In this document: in pieces, positions 58,271 to 64,000 of the stretch
How the letters are laid out: every line of letters starts with the position of its first letter
Position numbering within the stretch: position 1 is the stretch's first letter
Origin: Nageia nagi
Lineage: Eukaryota; Pinophyta
DNA length: 64,000 bases
NCBI GenBank assembly: GCA_050084985.1
Contig: JBITNC010000001.1
Location: 187,674,001-187,738,000, forward strand
Reading direction: 5' to 3'
Position numbers and translations under genes: made by a program
The notes under the pieces: model-generated
The model's input: only the letters and a program-made list of their open reading frames with translations
Told to the model about the DNA's origin: nothing
The model's database searches: none

Positions 58271-58299
58271 TCTAAAGGGAGGATTCAACCTAGGTGCTA

Positions 58300-59312
58300 A
58301 GAGCAAGGTATATGAGGAGGTTGAGGGAGAGAATAAGGATGATGCCTAAGATGATGAAGAGGAGGAGGAGCCTCTTAGTATGGAAGAGGATATTTTCCTA
58401 AGCAATTAGAGTAGGAGGAGGTTGATCTATATAGAGGGGATCTAAGGGGAAATGATGCAACTACAGGTAGAGTGTGATGTGCTAATGCAAACTTAGGTGA
58501 TAAGAGAGCAAGCTACTAGGGCGATGGTGAAGGTGGCATAGATAGCCACAAATAGAGCATGAGCATATGTATAGGGGATAGCTGAGATACTATATGGTCA
58601 AATAGAGACTAAGTAGACTATAAGGTAGAAGAGAGGGTCAGGTCAAGGCCTTACATGGTGAAATGCAATCACTACTGGTCATGTTTGTTACGATGGTGAG
58701 GGAGAGAGATGTGATCAAAGCATAGGTTGAGGGAGGCATTAGGCTAGGTACAAAGATCAACACCTAGATAGATTCCTACTAATAGGGTTGGGTAACAAGG
58801 GATAGGTCTTAGTGGGCATGGCAATCCAGATGGACCAACAAGTGATAAGGAAAGGGATGGGACCCTCAGCTATGCCTAGTGATATTGGCTAGGTGATTCA
58901 ACCAGGCACTAGATAAGGTGGATAGGGTGAGCATCAAGGCACTATCATAGTGTAAATAATTGGTAGACATAGGGTTAGTCCACATTGACCTAGAGGCATT
59001 GAGGATGATTTTCATCACTAGGAGAATGTCACATAGTGTGGCACAAAGCTAACAAAGTGAGAGGCACTCAATATGACAATTGGTTCCTCCATAAGTAGCA
59101 ATAATAGTAGAGACCACCATAATGATAGAGATGGAGGAAGGTGACAAGATGGGTATAGGGGTAGTTGGACTCATTAGACAAGCCATCTCTTAGGTTGCTA
59201 GGTAATTTTTTAGGTTGCCACCCTTAGTTGGACAAAGTGGAGTGATAAACAAGGGAAGCCCCTCAAGGGTGCATGTAGAGGGTCAAGGGGAGGCAAGCAC
59301 TCCCCCTAACTA
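58300..59312 (+). pseudogene. C-terminal region of the PMD pseudogene: acidic stretch and coiled coil
   Basis: Directly follows the PMD part with no gap in style. 58320-58410 reads as an acidic run (DDEEEEEPLSMEED). 58415-58640 reads GEMMQLQVECDVLM, IREQATRAMVKVA, IATNRA and similar, a helical, coiled-coil-like pattern. The rest to about 59312 is Gly/Thr/Arg-rich and ends EGQGEASTPPN. Acidic and coiled-coil tails after a PMD are common in element-borne copies. No further domain is recognised. Confidence 0.45.
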
Positions 59313-59340
59313 ATGATTGAGGAGGGATGACCCCACACCA

Positions 59341-62130
59341 TAGGGATGTGGATATATGATAGGAATATATACCTTTTTTGGTGCCACAGTGCACATGAGA
59401 CCATGTATACACAATTTTGAGTTAGATATTTATGTATGTAGATATTGATGGACATTGCATGCATATGGTGGAATCTTTATGATGTATTTATGTTGCATTC
59501 ATGTGACCTATAATGTATGAATTTATTTTTCATGGATGGATGGACATGATAGACTCTTTTTGTATACCCTATGGAGATTTTATATGATATGAAATGACTC
59601 TTTTGGACCTATATGCTTGTATTACTTGTTTACATGTTTATAGATATAAATGTGATGGATGCATGTACTTATTGTATCTTTTATGTTATGGATGTGACCA
59701 TGAGAATATAGATGTATGCAATCAACACTATATGAGCCTAATAGACTTAAAATGAACCCTTAAATGAAAACTTAAAATGTAAACTTGAAAGTGACATATA
59801 AGATGGACCTAAAATGACCTTTAAAAGACTTTAAAAGAACCCTAAAAGGACCACCTAAAATGCACTTAAAAAGAAATGTAAAAGAATTAAAATAAACACT
59901 AATAAAAGACTTAAAATGGGCCCAAAAAGAACTTAAAGGGACATGTAAAATGAACCTAAAAGAGAAACTTAAAATGGAATTGTATGTTTAAAAACACAAA
60001 AGGAATAAGTAAAGTGACCAACACAAAATGATCACCAAGAAACAAATACAAAATAATGAAAAATAAAAAGGCAACAAAAAAGCACACAAGATGACAAATA
60101 ATGGAAATGAACATACATGACAACAAATAGACTAAAAGATAACATAAGAAAAATTAAAGTGACAAAAGGAATGCCTAAAAGGATAACAATGCACTAAAAA
60201 GATAATAGGAATACATAGATGATATAAAATACAATAAATACATGACCTACATTGACATAAAAACATAGAAAACCATGAAAATTAAGCCAAAATGCTGCTA
60301 GAATGCTATCAAATTTTGGACCATTATGGCACTTAAAATGAGGTAGGAGTATGTCATAAATACCCCCCTAATATACTTGATTGATGTTGTTCATGAAAAA
60401 GACAATGATAAACATGATAAAAACATTGCCAAAATGCAACCAAATTGGACCAAAATTGAAAAAAAGTAAAAATGACACTTTAAAAAAATAAAAAATTATG
60501 AAATTCGATGGACCTTAACAAGTGACCACATTGATAATTTGATGAGCTGTCTTGATGATATGATAGATGGTTATACCATATAACTATAGGATCAAGTAGT
60601 TTGAAAAATGAAGGTTGTTTAGACTATTTTCAAAACTGAAATGGAAGGCTTCTTGGACTAGGGTGAAAACCCTTTAGTACTCACTAAAAGTGCACTGTTA
60701 CGAGTATCCCTTGAAATGACTCACAAAAAATTGACCAAATGATGAAGCTAGACTATGAAACTTGACATGTTGACTATGTTTATATCGATGAAGGGGTAAA
60801 AAATAATGGATCTAAAAATGGAAATCTTTTGATTCCCCAAAATGACAAATTACATAGCCAATTTTCACAAGTGTCAAATTTCAAGACCCTTGTGCCTAAA
60901 CCAAAATGAGCTGTGAAATGAGTCAAAAGGATGCAACATGACATTATAAGACCTAGTGAGATAAAATATGGACAATTTATAAGCTAGGACCATAATATGA
61001 TAGAGGTCAATATGCAAGGGTGACCATGCACACAAGGTTGAAGGACCCACTTCAAACTAGAAATAAATAAATGAGATGTGATTGAAAATGAATGAAATTG
61101 AATTTATAGTGAACATAAAATGAAGGTGAAACTGAATGTTCATCAAATCATCAAGGTTAGACAAGTTTACAAAAGGCAAATGAAACCCAATTTTAACAAA
61201 ATGATAAATGATGAAACATGATGAAAGTGAACAAAACATAATGAAAGCACAAACAACCATGAACATGATGCTAAAATGATTATAAAAGAGATGAACAATG
61301 ATTAAACAAAGTAAAGAAAGGATCACATCCATGAATTAACATAAGTACATCGATGTCATAAGTAATGACAAGTTCATATGGTATTTCCCTTAGAAACCAT
61401 GATAGTTTGCAACCTATGATCAATCCCAAGGGAATGATTTTTGGGAAACCTGATATGTTGACTGAGAACCAAGTGGTTATGTCCTCATCAAGAATTTGCA
61501 GATCATGTGTGGTGACAAGTGACATATATGGACATGTAAAAATGCTAGGTATGGGGTTTTTTGTATAAGAAGAGAAATAAAATACCCAACATAATAAGCA
61601 AGATAGATAAAAGCAACAATGTGAACAAAATAAAATGCCAACGAATGCAAACAATGTAGTCTAAATGAGTTGTTTTGGAGATGACTTCCATGCATGTCCA
61701 GGACTCTTATTGATTCATCATATAATGGAGATAATTTCCAATATCCTTGAATCAAATGATGAAAAAGAGCAAGGAAATGATCAATACAAGATAATGATGA
61801 AAGATAGAAATGACATAATGATACACAAACTGACACATGATGGAGAGATGAGTAATTGGTGGCCTCTGTGCACCCAAAAAAAAGCAGGATGACACTAAAG
61901 GTGGAGAACCAACTAAGTATCAACTGACAATAACATGATCAAAAAGGAAAGAAAGTGATGAAATAAAATAAGTGGTACACATGCCTAAGCTTGAGGAAAT
62001 GGCTGCATGTAAGTCATCCCTTGAGACTCAAGGTAGGATAAATGAGTGACTAGATCAAGATAACATGCTATGATATAGAAAGCAAGGATGATAAGATAAG
62101 ATGTAAGCATAAATGAACTAAGCTAATAAA
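59341..62130. other. Noncoding stretch between the PMD pseudogene and E5 integrase
   Basis: No domain recognised on either strand. The minus-strand frames at 61057-61332, 61280-61654 and 61477-61923 are hydrophobic, Ile/Phe/His-rich translations of AT-rich DNA and are not supported as genes. The stretch would be the 3' noncoding part of E5 in minus orientation. No LTR copy is available to mark its end. Confidence 0.45.
59745..59995. repeat. Short-unit degenerate repeat ('cttaaaatgaac' family)
   Basis: About twenty imperfect copies of a 10- to 15-base word such as 'cttaaaatgaac', 'cctaaaatgacc' and 'cttaaaagac' lie back to back. The word repeats too often and too evenly for chance in this AT-rich setting. 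Confidence 0.75.
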
Positions 62131-62189
62131 CTAAAGATAAACACACACAAATACCAATAAGATAAGGCAAACTAAATGTAGAGTGGACA

Positions 62190-63330
62190 AAGATGGAGGA
62201 TGTTAATAGGCTCCATTTCCTTTCGACCCTCTAGATCTACCAAATGGTAAGCACATGTGTTGAATTTATTCTTGACTATATAAGGATCCAACCATTTTGG
62301 TGTGAGATTATCTTGTAAATGCCTCTCAAGATGTGACTGTTGCTGATTTTCATTAAGTATTAAGTCACCAATTTTGAACTCTCTAGGTTAGACCTTTTTA
62401 TTGTATATCTACTTCAACCACTTTTGATAAACCTTATGATGATGGATGGCATTGATGCATATTTTATCCAAAAGGGTTAGCTGATCTAATCAAGCTTACC
62501 TAACCTATTCATCTAGAATGAGGCCTTGTAATTGAACTCTTAGAGATGGGATTTCTAGCTCAAGAGGCATGATTACTTTGGTACCATAGACTAATGAGAA
62601 AGGTTAGCTCCCATGGGCATCATTATGCTTATGCAATAAGCCCACAAAGCATAGGGAAGACATTCATTCCAATTTGTATGATTTTTATTGACCATCTTCT
62701 TCAAAATTATGATAATGGTTTTGTTAGATGCTTTTACCTACTTGTTAGCCTGAGGATAATATGACATAGAGAAGGAATGCTAATTATTATAACCATTGCA
62801 TAATGCCTTGACATGCTGATTCTTAAAAGGTATCCCATTTTATGTGGGATGCCAAGGTGAAAAATGATGTGGGTGTCTATAAAGTTGGAAATCTTGGGAC
62901 CGATAGTAGACACAAGTGCTTTTGCCTCAACCTACTTGGTAAAGTACTCAATTATGATGATTATGAACTTATGTTCTCTTGAAGAGGGAGGTATTGATTG
63001 ACTTATGAGATCAAAACCCCATTGAGAAAAAGGCCAAAAAGATTGAATGGGGCTAATTACTTGAGCAAGAAGATGCTATAGATTAGAATGTTGCTAACAC
63101 TTAACACATTTTTTGATATATTTTTTACAATCCTTTTCCATATTTGACTAATAATATCCCACACTAAGAATGCATTTAGCAATGACCTTTCCATTGAAAT
63201 GTCCACCACATATACCATCATGACAACTATGTATAACAATCTATTGGTTGTAAAGCTCTAAACATCGAAGGAGGACACCATCATAGAACTGTTTATAGAA
63301 TACATATTTTAGTATGGCATACTAAGAGGC
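62190..63330 (-). pseudogene. E5 integrase remnant
   Basis: Zinc-binding N-terminus at 63120-63250: HSCHDGICGGHFNGK and KKCVKC. Catalytic core: PFSQWGFDLI with the first Asp (near 63010), EYFTKxVEAKALVS (about 62930). The second Asp position now reads Thr-stop-Asn-Gly (about 62835). The catalytic Glu block reads YYPQANK, stop, VKASNKT (62725-62760), where Lys replaces Glu by one G-to-A change. The C-terminus is strong: PFSLVYGTKVIMPLELEIPS (62550-62605) and KWLDPYIVKNKFNTCAYHLV (62230-62300). It would have inserted element DNA; this copy is dead. x is a stop. Confidence 0.85.
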
Positions 63331-63539
63331 CTTCTACTTAAATGTTCTTTTATCATTGGCTAACAAGTTGGGTGGCATGGAATTCCACTTGAGGTACTCA
63401 TATAACTACTTGTACCATAAGTTACGATGCTTAATAGTAATCTCATTGACCAAAATTGAGGCTAAGACCTAAGGAAAGGGTGAATGAAGAGTAGACTCCT
63501 TCAAAGTCATAATCTCAACATGTTGAATGTGCCTATGAG

Positions 63540-64000
63540 GGTTAGGAGGGATAAGAGATCCTAGGGATGCCATAGTGTCTGTAAATTAGTTAGATGACCT
63601 AGGAGCCATCTCAATCTTGTAGGCTTTAAACAACTTTAGTAAGCTCAATGCCACATCTTTATAACTATTCAAAATATCATTATAACATTGATAAGTGCCC
63701 AAGATCTTATTAAATATCAACTAATAATCACTATAGATGAGAAACCCTTCAAATTGAAGTTCTAGGGCTACCTTAAGACCTAAGGTAAGTGCCTCATAAT
63801 CTATGTTGTTATTCATACATAAGAAATATAGCTTGAAGGTATATGGGATTGGGATGCCATGCGAAGTGAAGAACACAACTACAACCATACCCCTTGTTCA
63901 CACTTTGACCCATCAAAGTACATAGTCATGTCATAATCTTCTTGGGTGTCAACTATCTCTTCAATCTCATCGATCTTAAAAACATCCACATTAGGGAGGG
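63540..64000 (-). pseudogene. E5 RNase H remnant
   Basis: Reads NNIDYEALTLGLKVALELQF (63740-63810), YSDYQLIFNKILGTYQCYND (63680-63740), and MAPRSSN, stop, FTDTMASLGS (63565-63615). These correspond to the conserved Glu block, an Asp block and the C-terminal Asp block of Ty3-type RNase H from the Tat branch. In the last block the frame is stopped once. The start of the domain lies near the right edge. Confidence 0.82.

Larger units (their letters stand above)
62130..64000 (-). mobile_element. E5: Tat-like Ty3/gypsy element, pol end, cut by the window edge
   Basis: Minus-strand RNase H (63540-64000) and integrase (62190-63330) in the usual order, reading toward the left. Upstream RT, protease and Gag would lie right of the window. 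The sequence style (YFTK-x-VEA, PFSLVYG, YEALTLGL) matches the Tat/Ogre/Athila side of Ty3/gypsy and not the chromoviruses E3 and E4. Confidence 0.8.

Noticed and set aside
61280-61654. 124-codon minus-strand frame
   Set aside because: Same reason as its overlapping neighbour; composition explains it.
61477-61923. 148-codon minus-strand frame
   Set aside because: Low-complexity hydrophobic translation in AT-rich noncoding DNA, overlapped by other frames; no family resemblance.

Overview
The window looks like intergenic DNA from a large plant nuclear genome, probably a seed plant with an old, repeat-swollen genome such as a gymnosperm. The evidence is indirect. The sequence is very AT-rich and depleted in CpG. 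It consists almost entirely of Ty3/gypsy LTR retrotransposons at different stages of decay, plus an L1-type LINE, a pentatricopeptide-repeat (PPR) fragment and a plant-mobile-domain (PMD) pseudogene. I found no intact host gene, tRNA, rRNA or CRISPR. Only one long open frame survives, 1,208 codons at 13568-17194 on the minus strand, and it belongs to a retrotransposon.

Layout. 1-7028: decayed minus-strand element E1 (Tat-like Gag and protease remnants), whose 1.7-kb LTR (4982-6698) is followed by a 97-bp scrap and a second, internally deleted LTR copy (6796-7028). 7029-8083: unassigned DNA and one arm of an inverted repeat. 8089-19881: element E2, minus strand, the best preserved unit, with 846/847-bp LTRs, a perfect 5-bp target duplication (GATGT), a polypurine tract, a primer-binding region and an intact Gag-protease frame, but no reverse transcriptase or integrase. 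Its 5' leader carries an antisense PPR fragment. 19919-34985: element E3, plus-strand chromovirus-type Ty3 element with initiator-Met primer site, ruined gag-pol, a 7.2-kb left LTR and a 3.2-kb right LTR. 34986-38759: unassigned, with the second inverted-repeat arm. 38760-41290: LINE 5' part and endonuclease, reverse transcriptase missing. 41291-44276: unassigned DNA with short tandem repeats. 44277-57006: element E4, related to E3, with 3.85-kb LTRs, preceded by the tail of another copy. 57160-59312: PMD pseudogene, plus strand. 59341-62130: low-complexity DNA. 62130-64000: minus-strand integrase and RNase H remnants of a Tat-like element (E5) that continues past the right edge.

How the parts relate. 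E2 and E3 inserted 32 bp apart into the spacer of one older inverted-repeat unit whose arms now lie 28 kb apart. E1, E2 and E5 share Tat-like features. E3 and E4 are sister chromoviruses. The PMD pseudogene lies antisense and downstream of the E5 integrase, an arrangement I recall being reported for extra ORFs in Tat elements, so it may be element cargo and not a host gene. Much of the decay is G-to-A and C-to-T, as expected from deamination of methylated cytosine. E2 is the unit of most interest: it was probably mobile fairly recently, must have relied on enzymes supplied in trans, carries a piece of host gene, and has an unusual in-frame second zinc-knuckle-like segment just past its Gag-protease stop codon.

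All domain assignments come from reading translations by eye; no database search was run.
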